Shown: in pieces, positions 8,275-17,028 of the stretch
Layout: each line of letters begins with the position of its first letter
Position numbering within the stretch: position 1 is the stretch's first letter
Source: Candidatus Aphodousia gallistercoris
GTDB lineage: Bacteria; Pseudomonadota; Gammaproteobacteria; Burkholderiales; Burkholderiaceae_F
Length of the DNA stretch: 64,000 nucleotides
Assembly (NCBI GenBank): GCA_018714185.1
Contig: DVNT01000052.1
Span: 1 to 64,000 of the forward strand
Direction of reading: 5' to 3'
Position numbers and translations under genes: made by a program
The notes under the pieces: generated by a model
Told to the model about the DNA's origin: nothing
The model's input: only the letters and a program-made list of their open reading frames with translations
The model's database searches: none

Positions 8275-9954
8275 ATGCCCTTACCCCGTAAGCCGAGAAA
8301 GCTCGGCGATATGCTAAGCGAAAAGGATACGGCGGCTCAAGCGCCTGAGTTAGCCGAGGCTAAGACCGTTGCCGCTACTGAGGCGATTGATGCGAAAGCC
8401 GGCTCCGCACCGGTAGCCAAGAAAGCCGCAGCGCCAAAAGCCAAAAAGACCACCGCAAGCAAGACCAAAAAGGCGGCAGCCCCCGACAAAAAGGACGTCT
8501 GCACGAATGTTGCCGAACAAGTGCCGGATTCGGCCGCTTGTGCTCCGAAGCGGGTTAAAGGCTACCGAGTGCAAACAACGGGGAAAAAACTTTTTGTATT
8601 GGACACCAACGTGCTCATGCACGATCCGGTTTCGCTTTTTCAGTTCCAAGAGCACGACGTCTACCTGCCGCTCATTACCTTGGAAGAATTAGACGGGCAC
8701 AAAAAAGGCATGAGCGATGTCTCGCGCAACGCCCGCCAAGTCTCACGCTACCTTGACCAAATGCTCGGACACGGCAAAGGCAATATCCGAGACGGCATTG
8801 CTTTAAATTGCTTGGGCCACAGCGATGCGCTCGGCAAGCTCTTTTTCCAAACGCAAGTGCTCAATACCGAATTGCCGAGCTCACTGCCGCAGGGCAAAGC
8901 CGATAACCAAATTCTCGGCGTCGTCAAGGCGCTTCAGGAAACCATCAAAGACCGCACTGTTGTCTTGGTTTCCAAAGACATCAATATGCGCATTAAGGCG
9001 ACGGCACTCGGCCTTTATGCCGAAGACTACTTTAGCGACAAGACGCTCGACGATACCGACATGCTCTATTCCGGGCGGCTTGAGCTGCCGGCCGACTTCT
9101 GGGAAAGCCACGGCAAAAAGATGCAAAGCTGGAAAGAAGACGGGCATACGTGGTACAAAATTTCCGGCCCCTTGGTGCGCGAAATGTTTACCAATCTGTT
9201 TGTGTACCTGCCCGATAACAGCTTCATGGCGCAAGTCAAAAAAATCGAAGGCAACACGGCCACGCTTTGCGTCGTGCGCGATTACATGCAGCCCAAATTT
9301 TCCGTTTGGGGCATTACGGCACGCAACCGCGAGCAGTGCTTTGCCCTGAATCTGCTGATGAATCCGGACATTGATTTTGTGACGCTTTTAGGCCAGGCCG
9401 GCACCGGCAAAACGCTCATCACCCTGGCTGCTGCCCTCGCGCAAACCCTTGACATGCGGCGCTTTTCGGAAATTATCTTCACGCGCGCAACGGTTAGCGT
9501 CGGCGAAGAAATCGGTTTCTTGCCCGGTACGGAAGAAGAAAAAATGCTACCCTGGATGGGTGCACTCGAAGACAATCTCGAAGTACTCAACAAGCTCGAA
9601 GGCGGCAACGAATGGAGCCGCAATGCCGCCAACGACTTGATCCGAAGCCGCATCAAGGTCAAGAGCATGAGCTTTATGCGCGGCCGCACTTTCCTTAACA
9701 AGCTCGTCATTATCGATGAGGCCCAAAACCTCTCGCCCAAGCAGATGAAAACGCTCATTACGCGCGCCGGCCCCGGCAGCAAAATCGTCTGTTTGGGCAA
9801 CATTGCCCAAATCGATACGCCGTATCTCACCGAAGGCTCTTCGGGGCTTACTTACGTCGTTGACCGCTTCAAAGGTTGGGAGCATGCCGGTCACATCACC
9901 TTGCAGCGCGGCGAGCGCAGCCGCTTAGCCGATTTTGCCTCAGAAGCGCTTTGA
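8275..9954 (+). CDS. PIN domain-PhoH family ATPase
   Basis: The 559-residue protein has three parts. The first is an Ala/Lys-rich, probably disordered tail (residues 15-90, AAPKAKKTTASKTKKAA repeats). The second is a PIN nuclease domain starting at KLFVLDTNVLMHDP, with acidic residues also in ITLEELDGHKKG. The third is a C-terminal PhoH ATPase with Walker A GQAGTGKTLITLAAAL at about 373 and Walker B VIIDEAQNLS. PIN-PhoH proteins are thought to couple helicase and RNase activity; the physiological substrate is unsettled. The start has AAAGGA upstream. A strong terminator follows at once. Confidence 0.92.
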   Translation: MPLPRKPRKLGDMLSEKDTAAQAPELAEAKTVAATEAIDAKAGSAPVAKKAAAPKAKKTTASKTKKAAAPDKKDVCTNVAEQVPDSAACAPKRVKGYRVQTTGKKLFVLDTNVLMHDPVSLFQFQEHDVYLPLITLEELDGHKKGMSDVSRNARQVSRYLDQMLGHGKGNIRDGIALNCLGHSDALGKLFFQTQVLNTELPSSLPQGKADNQILGVVKALQETIKDRTVVLVSKDINMRIKATALGLYAEDYFSDKTLDDTDMLYSGRLELPADFWESHGKKMQSWKEDGHTWYKISGPLVREMFTNLFVYLPDNSFMAQVKKIEGNTATLCVVRDYMQPKFSVWGITARNREQCFALNLLMNPDIDFVTLLGQAGTGKTLITLAAALAQTLDMRRFSEIIFTRATVSVGEEIGFLPGTEEEKMLPWMGALEDNLEVLNKLEGGNEWSRNAANDLIRSRIKVKSMSFMRGRTFLNKLVIIDEAQNLSPKQMKTLITRAGPGSKIVCLGNIAQIDTPYLTEGSSGLTYVVDRFKGWEHAGHITLQRGERSRLADFASEAL

Positions 9955-9974
9955 AAAAATTGAACTTTCCTGCC

Positions 9975-10012
9975 CGTGTCGCTAAAGTGCCCCTTTAGCG
10001 ACACGAATTTTT
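9975..10012 (+). terminator. Intrinsic terminator with perfect 13-bp stem
   Basis: CGTGTCGCTAAAG pairs perfectly with CTTTAGCGACACG around a five-base loop and is followed by AATTTTT. It ends the PrxQ-PhoH unit only four bases before the next start codon. Confidence 0.88.
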
Positions 10013-10016
10013 CAAC

Positions 10017-11192
10017 ATGCAGAACATTTCCTTTGAAAGAGCAAGGCTAAGTTGTGCGGTGTTTTTCATGGGACCGGGCTTGGGCTACGGGATCCTCACC
10101 TCGCGCTTGCCGTTTCTGAAAGCTCAGACCGGCGCAACGGAAGCTGAAATCGGACTCATTCTTTTATGCATCGGCTTATCGGGCCTAGCCGCCTTACTCG
10201 CAAGTAACCGGCTTCTCTCCCGCTGGGGCAGCCGAAGCATCCTGCTATTGTTTTCGCTCGTGCTGCCGGTTGCTGTGAGCCTGTGCGGGATCGCGCCGAC
10301 GCCATCCGTGCTGGGCTTTATGTGCATCCTTGTCGGCTTGAGCATCGGCCTGTGCGACGTTTCGATGAATACGCAAGGCGTGATGATTGAGCGGCATTTT
10401 ACGCGCCCGGCACTATCGCTCATGCACGCCGCCTACAGCTTGGGAGGAGTTCTCGGCGCTTTGTCCGGTGCGCTTTTTGCCGCGCTGGGCTTAGGAATGC
10501 TGGAAAATGCACTGGGCGTATTTATCCTGTACCTCTTTGCTCGAGCCTGGGCCACCAAAGGATTGATTGCCGGCAGCGGCGAACCGGTTCAAACGCAGTC
10601 GACACGCTCAAACATCCCTCCTCGGGTCAAAGAAAGAGTCCCGGCCCTTATTTATATCTGCGCGCTGATGCTCGCCAGCAATTACGCGAGCGAAGGATCG
10701 GTAGGAGAATGGGGGAGCCTCTACTTGAATCTGGAAAAAGGAGCGCCCGAAGAAACGGCGGCCTTGACCTTTGCCGTCTTCTCGACCGTAACCGTTCTGT
10801 GCCGATTGGCCGGAGACCGCATCCGACTCATGGTTTCCGATGCCCGGCTCCTAACGGGAGGCGGATTGATTGCCCTACTCGCCATGCTTTGTGTCTTGCA
10901 CCTGGACCGTCCGGTGTATATTTTGATCGCTTACGGCTTCATGGAACTCGGCATGTCGCTCATGTCGCCGATTCTCTTTAGCCGGGCCGGATCTTGCCCG
11001 GGCATTAGCTCGGCACGGGCCATTTCCTTGGTTTCAACCTACTCGTACGGCGCCTTGCTGCTATTTCCGCCATTGCTCGGTTTCGCAGCCGAACATAGCA
11101 GCATCGGACAGGCTCTTTACATTGTTGTCGGGTTATGCACCGTGCTCACGATCGGCGGCTTGGCCTTTAGAACCAAGCGCCAAACCAATTAA
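10017..11192 (+). CDS. MFS transporter (YbjJ-like)
   Basis: This 391-residue carrier has 12 predicted helices. MFS marks include a helix 2-3 loop near SNRLLSRWGSRSILLL and the VSMNTQG segment in helix 4 seen in YbjJ-like sugar/drug carriers. The substrate is unknown. The start is unusual: ATG 10017 has no Shine-Dalgarno and lies four bases after the U-tract of a terminator, so the mRNA would have to start within or beyond the hairpin. ATG 10068 also lacks one and would remove part of helix 1. The stop codon overlaps the stop of the convergent ZIP gene. Confidence 0.8.
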   Translation: MQNISFERARLSCAVFFMGPGLGYGILTSRLPFLKAQTGATEAEIGLILLCIGLSGLAALLASNRLLSRWGSRSILLLFSLVLPVAVSLCGIAPTPSVLGFMCILVGLSIGLCDVSMNTQGVMIERHFTRPALSLMHAAYSLGGVLGALSGALFAALGLGMLENALGVFILYLFARAWATKGLIAGSGEPVQTQSTRSNIPPRVKERVPALIYICALMLASNYASEGSVGEWGSLYLNLEKGAPEETAALTFAVFSTVTVLCRLAGDRIRLMVSDARLLTGGGLIALLAMLCVLHLDRPVYILIAYGFMELGMSLMSPILFSRAGSCPGISSARAISLVSTYSYGALLLFPPLLGFAAEHSSIGQALYIVVGLCTVLTIGGLAFRTKRQTN

Positions 11193-11986
11193 CCCAAGGC
11201 ACAATCAAGGACCATCATCAGCAAAAATCCGGCCATGACGCTAAGCGTTCCGATATTGGAATGTTCCCCCAAATGAGCCTCGGGGATAAGCTCTTCGACG
11301 ACAACGTACATCATGGCCCCGGCACTAAAAGCCAATAGCCACGGCATGAAAGGCGTAATCCAAGAAGCTACCAGCACTACGCCGATACCGAAGACGGGCT
11401 CAACCAAGCCCGACAAGGCGCCAAAAGTGAATGCCTTGCGGGCGCTGTAGCCCTCTTGCCTAAGGGGCAATGCCACCGAAGCGCCTTCGGGCACGTTTTG
11501 AATGCCCATGCCCAGCGCCAAGGCAAAAGCCGCAGAAAGCATCGCCGGATCGCCCGTTTGCCCCGCCACCACAAAGAGTAGCCCCACACTCATGCCTTCG
11601 GGAATGTTATGCAGCGTGACGGCAAAAAATAAAAGCGAGGCTCGAGAAAGGTGGCTCTTCGGTCCTTCCGGGTTCTTGGAGCCCGGGTGCAAGTGCGGCA
11701 AAAGCTCATCGAGCAAAAGCAAAAAGAGCACCCCTAAAATAAAGCCCCCGGCCGCCGGAACCCAGGCAACACCGCCCGCCTCTTCGGCCGCGTCCATGGC
11801 CGGAATCAAAAGGCTCCAGACAGAGGCCGCAATCATGATGCCGGCCGCAAAGCCCAAGGCAAGTCGATGCGAATGCTCGGAAATCTTGTGCCTGAAAAAG
11901 AAAACGCTTGCGGCCCCGAGTGCCGTCATCATGAAGGTAAAACCCGTGCCGGTCGCCGCCCAACCCATCATTGTCAAGATATCCAT
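11189..11986 (-). CDS. ZIP-family metal transporter (GufA/ZupT-like)
   Basis: This 265-residue inner-membrane divalent metal carrier has eight predicted helices. The metal-binding motifs are in helix 4 (HNIPEGMSVG) and helix 5 (NVPEGASVALPL), the GufA-type pair; the cytoplasmic loop carries HLHPGSK. Such proteins import or equilibrate Zn2+, Mn2+ or Fe2+. The frame is open to 12028, but ATG 11986 was chosen because GGGGAGG lies seven bases before it and the longer version has no ribosome site. It is divergent from the WYL regulator. Confidence 0.9.
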   Translation of the reverse strand: MDILTMMGWAATGTGFTFMMTALGAASVFFFRHKISEHSHRLALGFAAGIMIAASVWSLLIPAMDAAEEAGGVAWVPAAGGFILGVLFLLLLDELLPHLHPGSKNPEGPKSHLSRASLLFFAVTLHNIPEGMSVGLLFVVAGQTGDPAMLSAAFALALGMGIQNVPEGASVALPLRQEGYSARKAFTFGALSGLVEPVFGIGVVLVASWITPFMPWLLAFSAGAMMYVVVEELIPEAHLGEHSNIGTLSVMAGFLLMMVLDCALG

Positions 11987-12080
11987 CGACGCCTCCCCGG
12001 GATACGTGCTGTTAAAGAATGCAAACAAAATGCTCGGTCAAGCTATTGTGGCAACTTTTCCCGGACAATGCAACGAATCT

Positions 12081-12109
12081 TTGACTTCATGCTATTGGCT
12101 TCATAAAAT
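12081..12109 (+). promoter_or_regulatory. Sigma-70 promoter of the WYL regulator gene
   Basis: TTGACT, 17-base spacer, TAAAAT: near consensus and optimally spaced, 32 bases before the start codon. Confidence 0.75.
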
Positions 12110-12141
12110 GAAGCTAATACCGTTTTTTCAAGGAGTTCATT

Positions 12142-13125
12142 ATGCCTAGAACGATGGACGGGCTTCATCAGGCCATGATCTATCTGGAAATCATTCGCTG
12201 CCTGAATAAATACAGTAAAACAACGCCCGAACAAATACTGAATATGCTCGAAAGCCGGGGCATCCATATTCGGCTTTTGACCTTGCAGCGCTATCTCAAG
12301 CAACTATCTGAATGCGACCATCCCTACATTGAGCGCGACAACCGCTCCCGGCCTTACGGATACCGTTTCAGTCCTCAAGCCAGCGTTTTTGCGCGAGAGC
12401 TTAACCCGCGGGAAAGCCTTCTGATGCAATTGGTCAAGGAACACCTTCAATATCAGCTGCCCGCCAGTGTTTTCGAGTCTTTTGAAGGACTCTTTTGCTC
12501 GGCCAACGAGACGCTCTCCTCAACGAAGGGCCGCACGAGCAAAGAAGGCCGCTGGGTTAACAAAGTCGCCATCGTAGCCAATACCCTGCCGCAGATGCCG
12601 CCACCGATCAAAGGCCGCATTTTCAAAGAAGTGAGTGAGGCCCTTTACGAAAACAAGAAATTGGAAATTCAATACGAAAATAGCGAGGGCAAGCGAAAAA
12701 AATATGTCGTCAATCCCTTGGGCATCGTTCAGCAGGAGCCGCGCTTGTATCTTGTATGCCAGTTTGATGGTTATGACAACATCCGCCACATTGCCTTGCA
12801 TCGCATCGGCTCGGCGAAAAAGCTCGACGATAATGCCTCCACGGTCCCGGGATTTAACATCGGCGAATATGTGAAATCTCAGCATTTCAACTACACGGGC
12901 GATACCGTGAGGCGCGTTCACTTGAGCTTTGACTTTACCAATCCTGTCACCAAGCGCAACCTGGAAGAATCGCCCTTTAACCGGGGACAAACGATCGAAG
13001 AGAAAGTCAATGGGCTTTACCACTTGGAAGTCGACATAGAAGACAGCCTATTGCTTGACGGCTGGCTTCGAACGTGGGAAAAGATCGCAGGGATTACCAA
13101 CCTGCAAAAAGAGCCGATTGATTAA
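12142..13125 (+). CDS. HTH-WYL domain transcriptional regulator
   Basis: The 327-residue protein starts with a winged helix-turn-helix (about residues 5-75). Its WYL sensor domain (about 165-240) has a core reading VNPLGIVQQEPRLYLVCQFD, so the name-giving W-Y-L is L-Y-L here. A C-terminal extension (WCX region) ends at WLRTWEKIAG. WYL regulators often sense nucleic acids or nucleotides and control repair, CRISPR or defence genes, but no such system lies nearby. AAGGAG lies six bases before the start. It is monocistronic and divergent from the ZIP transporter. Confidence 0.88.
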   Translation: MPRTMDGLHQAMIYLEIIRCLNKYSKTTPEQILNMLESRGIHIRLLTLQRYLKQLSECDHPYIERDNRSRPYGYRFSPQASVFARELNPRESLLMQLVKEHLQYQLPASVFESFEGLFCSANETLSSTKGRTSKEGRWVNKVAIVANTLPQMPPPIKGRIFKEVSEALYENKKLEIQYENSEGKRKKYVVNPLGIVQQEPRLYLVCQFDGYDNIRHIALHRIGSAKKLDDNASTVPGFNIGEYVKSQHFNYTGDTVRRVHLSFDFTNPVTKRNLEESPFNRGQTIEEKVNGLYHLEVDIEDSLLLDGWLRTWEKIAGITNLQKEPID

Positions 13126-13150
13126 CCGGCCCCGAAAAAACGTTTGCAAT

Positions 13151-13175
13151 CGGGGAAGCTTGACATTCTTCCCCG
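13151..13175. terminator. Hairpin between convergent genes (possible terminator)
   Basis: CGGGGAAG pairs with CTTCCCCG around a nine-base loop, midway between the WYL gene and the DUF456 gene. There is no good U-tract on either side, so termination is only likely by position. Confidence 0.4.
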
Positions 13176-13194
13176 AAATCGCTTCGCAAGTACA

Positions 13195-13686
13195 CTAAAG
13201 GAGCATCATCGCAATCATCGTGCCGATCATGATAAAAGCAATCGCCACTTTCGCGGCAATGCCAGCGATCATGCCGACCCAGGTTGCCCAGCTGACCTTC
13301 GTGGCCTTGCGCATATCGCGATGCCCGATCATTTCTCCGGCAAAAGCCCCGATCACCGGAAATAAGAAAATGCCGACCAGCCCGAAAGGAATACCGACAA
13401 TGGTGCCGATCAGAGCACCGGTCAGCCCCAGTTTTGTCGCTCCGGCTTTCTGGGCCCCCATGGTCTGGCTCACCCAATCAATAAGGATGGATAGCGCGGT
13501 GAGCACCCCAAGAAAAATCAAGGTTCCGGTTCCCATATGGGCATAGTCGTCCACATAAGCGATAATCCAGCCGCCGATGAAAATCATCGGGATGCCGGGA
13601 AGCGCCGGGATAATCGTACCGGCGATGCCGCAGGCGATCAGCAAAAAAGCGAGAATATACAAACCGTATGTAATCAACATTTCCAT
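13195..13686 (-). CDS. DUF456 family membrane protein
   Basis: This 163-residue protein has about four to five hydrophobic helices and the glycine/proline-rich GTIIPALPGIPMIFIGG motif. It also has FPVIGAFAGEMIGH, which is characteristic of DUF456. Its function is unknown. GAGGA lies seven bases before the ATG inside the end of dnaB, and only two bases separate the dnaB stop from this start, so it is probably translated from the dnaB mRNA. Confidence 0.88.
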   Translation of the reverse strand: MEMLITYGLYILAFLLIACGIAGTIIPALPGIPMIFIGGWIIAYVDDYAHMGTGTLIFLGVLTALSILIDWVSQTMGAQKAGATKLGLTGALIGTIVGIPFGLVGIFLFPVIGAFAGEMIGHRDMRKATKVSWATWVGMIAGIAAKVAIAFIMIGTMIAMMLL

Positions 13687-13688
13687 AG

Positions 13689-15062
13689 CTAAGTCCTCGC
13701 CCGATTTTTAAATTGGGTAAATTCGCCGAAGAAGGTCAAATCAATCGTACCGGTGGGACCGTTACGCTGCTTACGCACGATGGCTTCGGCGTTGCGCTCT
13801 TCATCGGTATCTTTTAATTGCTCATTGTAGACAACATCCCGGTACAAGAAGATGATCACGTCGGCATCCTGCTCGATGGAGCCTGATTCGCGCAAGTCAC
13901 TCATCAGAGGTCGCTTGTCGGGGCGGCGCTCCAAGTCACGGTTTAGCTGCGACAAGGCAATGATGGGGCAATTCAACTCCTTGGCCAAAAGTTTCAGTCC
14001 CCGGGAAATTTCGGCAATTTCCAAGGCGCGGTTATCACCCCGCCCCTCGCCGCTCATCAACTGCAAATAGTCGATCACGATGAGGCCGAGCTGCTTGACT
14101 TCGCGCGACAGGCGCCGGGCGCGCGAGCGCACGTCCGAAATCGTCAAGCCCGAAGAGTCGTCCACAAAAATATTTTTTGAATTGGCAATATCGGTTACGG
14201 CGGCACTCATTCTCTGAGCATCGTCTCCCTCAAGCCGGCCGCTTCTTAAATGCTCGAGTTTAACGCGTTGGTAGGAACTGATTAAGCGCATGGCCAATTG
14301 CTCAGCCGGCATTTCCATGGAAAAAATCGCCACCGGCATGCCCGCGCGCATTGCGACAAATTCCGCAATGTTCATGGCAAAAGTCGTTTTACCCATGGCC
14401 GGACGTCCGGCCACGATGATCAGTTCGCCCGGATGCATGCCTTTCGTGAGCCGATCCAAATCAATAAATCCGGTGGGCACCCCCGTGACCGGGTTGGTAC
14501 TTTTGGAGTTGTAGAGTTTGGTGACTTGATCGGCAACGGCAGACAAGGACTTTGAAATCGGCTTTAAGCCCTGGCCGGCAACTTGAGCATCTTCGCTAAT
14601 TTGAAAGATCGAGCTTTCCGCACGATCGAGAATATCCTTCGTTTCCCTGCCCTTGGGTTCCAACGCCATGTCGACGATTTCTGAGCCGGCGCTGACCAAA
14701 TGCCGCAAAATGCTTCGGTCGCGCACAATCTCGGCATAGCGGCGGGCGTTGGCTGAGTTCGGCGTATTCATCGCGAGCGAATTCAAAAAGCTCTTCGTGC
14801 CCTCCTGCCCCAAACCGATCGATTGCATGGCATCGTTAACCGTCAAGACGTCTGCCGGCCGGCCCGAAGAAATCAATTGGGTGATTTGTTCATAAATACG
14901 CCGATGGTCGCCGCGGTAAAAGTCCTCAGCGGTGACCACATCATTGACCATGTCGAAAACGCGGTTGTCAATTAACAAGCTGCCCAGCAGCCCTTGCTCG
15001 GCCTCGGTCGAATGAGGCGGCAAGCGCACGGTCTCGGTCGTATTTTTATTTTCTTCAGCCAT
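13689..15062 (-). CDS. dnaB: Replicative DNA helicase DnaB
   Basis: This 457-residue hexameric helicase unwinds DNA at the fork. The N-terminal DnaB domain (HSTEAEQGLLGSLL) is followed by a linker and a RecA-like motor with Walker A GRPAMGKTT (219-226) and Walker B LIVIDYLQLM. The arginine-finger region RESGSIEQDADVI is also present. The length is standard and no intein is present. In related genomes dnaB directly follows rplI; here recCBD lies between them. Confidence 0.98.
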   Translation of the reverse strand: MAEENKNTTETVRLPPHSTEAEQGLLGSLLIDNRVFDMVNDVVTAEDFYRGDHRRIYEQITQLISSGRPADVLTVNDAMQSIGLGQEGTKSFLNSLAMNTPNSANARRYAEIVRDRSILRHLVSAGSEIVDMALEPKGRETKDILDRAESSIFQISEDAQVAGQGLKPISKSLSAVADQVTKLYNSKSTNPVTGVPTGFIDLDRLTKGMHPGELIIVAGRPAMGKTTFAMNIAEFVAMRAGMPVAIFSMEMPAEQLAMRLISSYQRVKLEHLRSGRLEGDDAQRMSAAVTDIANSKNIFVDDSSGLTISDVRSRARRLSREVKQLGLIVIDYLQLMSGEGRGDNRALEIAEISRGLKLLAKELNCPIIALSQLNRDLERRPDKRPLMSDLRESGSIEQDADVIIFLYRDVVYNEQLKDTDEERNAEAIVRKQRNGPTGTIDLTFFGEFTQFKNRART

Positions 15063-15174
15063 CGTTCTTATCTCTAACTAAACCAATATCGGGGAAATGA
15101 TTTTATCAAACACGCTGCCTCGTACATCAAGCGTTTTTTCGGGATTGTACTACCGTTACAATTCTTTCAATTTT

Positions 15175-17019
15175 TCAATGAGTTATAAGCTCACGTAAAC
15201 GGTCGCTTAAACCGCCCGCCCTTTGTGTGGCATGATTGACGGAATTTTTAACGACCCAAGGCTCTGCCACCAGAAAAACCTCTTGTCTCGCACGCGTAAC
15301 GCCCGTGTAGAACAATTCCTTCGAACACATCTCCGATTGGGGATCGTGCGGCAAAAGCACGGCAACGTGGTCGAATTCAGATCCCTGCGATTGGTGAATC
15401 GTCATGGCAAAAGCGTTTTCATGCACGGGAAGCAGCCCGACCGAGAGGTGCCTTGATCCTGACTCGTCGAAAATGACTTCCAGCTGCCCCTTTGACTTGC
15501 CCGGCACCACAACGCCGACATCGCCGTTGAAAACATTGAGGTCATCGTTATTGACCCGCACGATGATCATCCGCCCGCTATAGAACTCGGTTTGCGGCGA
15601 TAAGCCGAACGATTGCTTCATGTACGCGTCAGCCCAATCGTTAAAAGCATTGACGCTGTCAGGCCCCTCGCGGGTAGCGGCCAATACCCGAAACGATTCA
15701 ATCGTCTCAAAAAGCGCCTGCTGAAAGTTGCTTCTCTCAAGCCCCGCGTCTGCTCGGCGCACCAGCTCAACAATGCGGTCCAGGTAGGGCTTAGCCCATC
15801 GAAGCAAAGCCGGATGCAGACGGCCGGTTTCATAATGCCGCTTTTCCCAATAAATGCGGTCGCGAAAATCCGCACCCTCGCTCTGAAACAGCGACTCAAA
15901 GGCTGCCTCATCATAACCTTCGGGAGAGTTGATCATGGCGGCCAAGCGCCCGATGCCGGAACGGCTGTCAAATCGATAGCTTCGGGTTAAGCGCCCGACG
16001 CAATCGGCAAGCGCGCCGTCCGGTCGCGTCAAATCGGCAAAAACCGATCCGGGGCCGACCGCAGCCAATTGGTGGCTGTCGCCTAAAAGAACAACTTGCG
16101 TTCTTTGGGGATCAATCACCTCAAAAAGCTTGAGCGCCAGCTGCAAGTCAATCATCGAGGCTTCGTCTACAACCAGAAAGTCCGCTTCAAGCGGATTGCC
16201 CGGCATGGGACGGCGTCCGTCGCCCACCGGCATCACAAGCCACTTGTGGATCGTCCTCGAAGCAAGCCGTTGCTCGATCAGGGCCTTTTCCAATAGCGGA
16301 AATAACCCCGCATGAGCGGGCTCGGCTAAGGTGGCGGCAATCGCCTGCATCATCCGGCCGGCGGCTTTGCCGGTCGGAGCGGCCAGCGCAATTCGGGCTT
16401 TCGGCTTATTTTGCAAGGCGCATTCCAAGAGTTTTGCCACAGTAGAGGTTTTACCCGTGCCCGGTCCGCCCGTCATAACGGAAAAGGGCTTACCGAGCAC
16501 TTTCTTTAACACTTGAACCTGCTCTTCGGACGTTTTCCCGGCTGCCCTGAAACGCTCAAGCGTTGCGCCGGCCTGAGCCTTAAACGGTAAAGCCTCAGAC
16601 TGAAACGCAAAGAGCTTTTGCGCCAAAAGCCACTCTTGACGATAATGGCGCCGCCAATATAGCCGCATCCGACCCGGGGCAAAGTGGTCGGCAATCACAG
16701 GCACCTTCGGTCCGCCGGGGGCTTCGGCGGGATGAAGTTGTTGCTTATCCTCAATAAGCCCGCACTGCTCAAGCTCTTTTAGCTCCGAGGGGGTCATTTG
16801 GATTTGGCCGGACGCCGTCTCAATCCCCTTATCGCTTTTTTGTGCTACAAGCTCAGCTGTCAAGCAAATGCTCCCCGTTTGCTCCAAACGACCGAAAGCC
16901 TTCATCAGTTCGATAAACGAAGGCGGACAGGTTGACTCAAAAAGCTCTCCCCGACTTCGGGCAATTGTGCGCCACAGCGAGCGGGCCAATTCTTCAAAAA
17001 TGCAATCTTTCTCGTCCAT
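15175..17019 (-). CDS. recD: RecBCD 5'-3' helicase subunit RecD
   Basis: The 614-residue product has Walker A TGGPGTGKTSTV (from residue 183), the DEAS Walker B (VVDEASMIDLQLAL), and the C-terminal motifs AMTIHQSQGSEFDHV and YTGVTRARQEV of superfamily 1B helicases. It is the fast motor on the 5'-ended strand of the RecBCD exonuclease-recombinase. It is last in recC-recB-recD, with nine bases after recB. A gap of 112 bases then leads into dnaB on the same strand. Confidence 0.95.
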   Translation of the reverse strand: MDEKDCIFEELARSLWRTIARSRGELFESTCPPSFIELMKAFGRLEQTGSICLTAELVAQKSDKGIETASGQIQMTPSELKELEQCGLIEDKQQLHPAEAPGGPKVPVIADHFAPGRMRLYWRRHYRQEWLLAQKLFAFQSEALPFKAQAGATLERFRAAGKTSEEQVQVLKKVLGKPFSVMTGGPGTGKTSTVAKLLECALQNKPKARIALAAPTGKAAGRMMQAIAATLAEPAHAGLFPLLEKALIEQRLASRTIHKWLVMPVGDGRRPMPGNPLEADFLVVDEASMIDLQLALKLFEVIDPQRTQVVLLGDSHQLAAVGPGSVFADLTRPDGALADCVGRLTRSYRFDSRSGIGRLAAMINSPEGYDEAAFESLFQSEGADFRDRIYWEKRHYETGRLHPALLRWAKPYLDRIVELVRRADAGLERSNFQQALFETIESFRVLAATREGPDSVNAFNDWADAYMKQSFGLSPQTEFYSGRMIIVRVNNDDLNVFNGDVGVVVPGKSKGQLEVIFDESGSRHLSVGLLPVHENAFAMTIHQSQGSEFDHVAVLLPHDPQSEMCSKELFYTGVTRARQEVFLVAEPWVVKNSVNHATQRAGGLSDRLRELITH

Positions 17020-17028
17020 GGCAATCCC

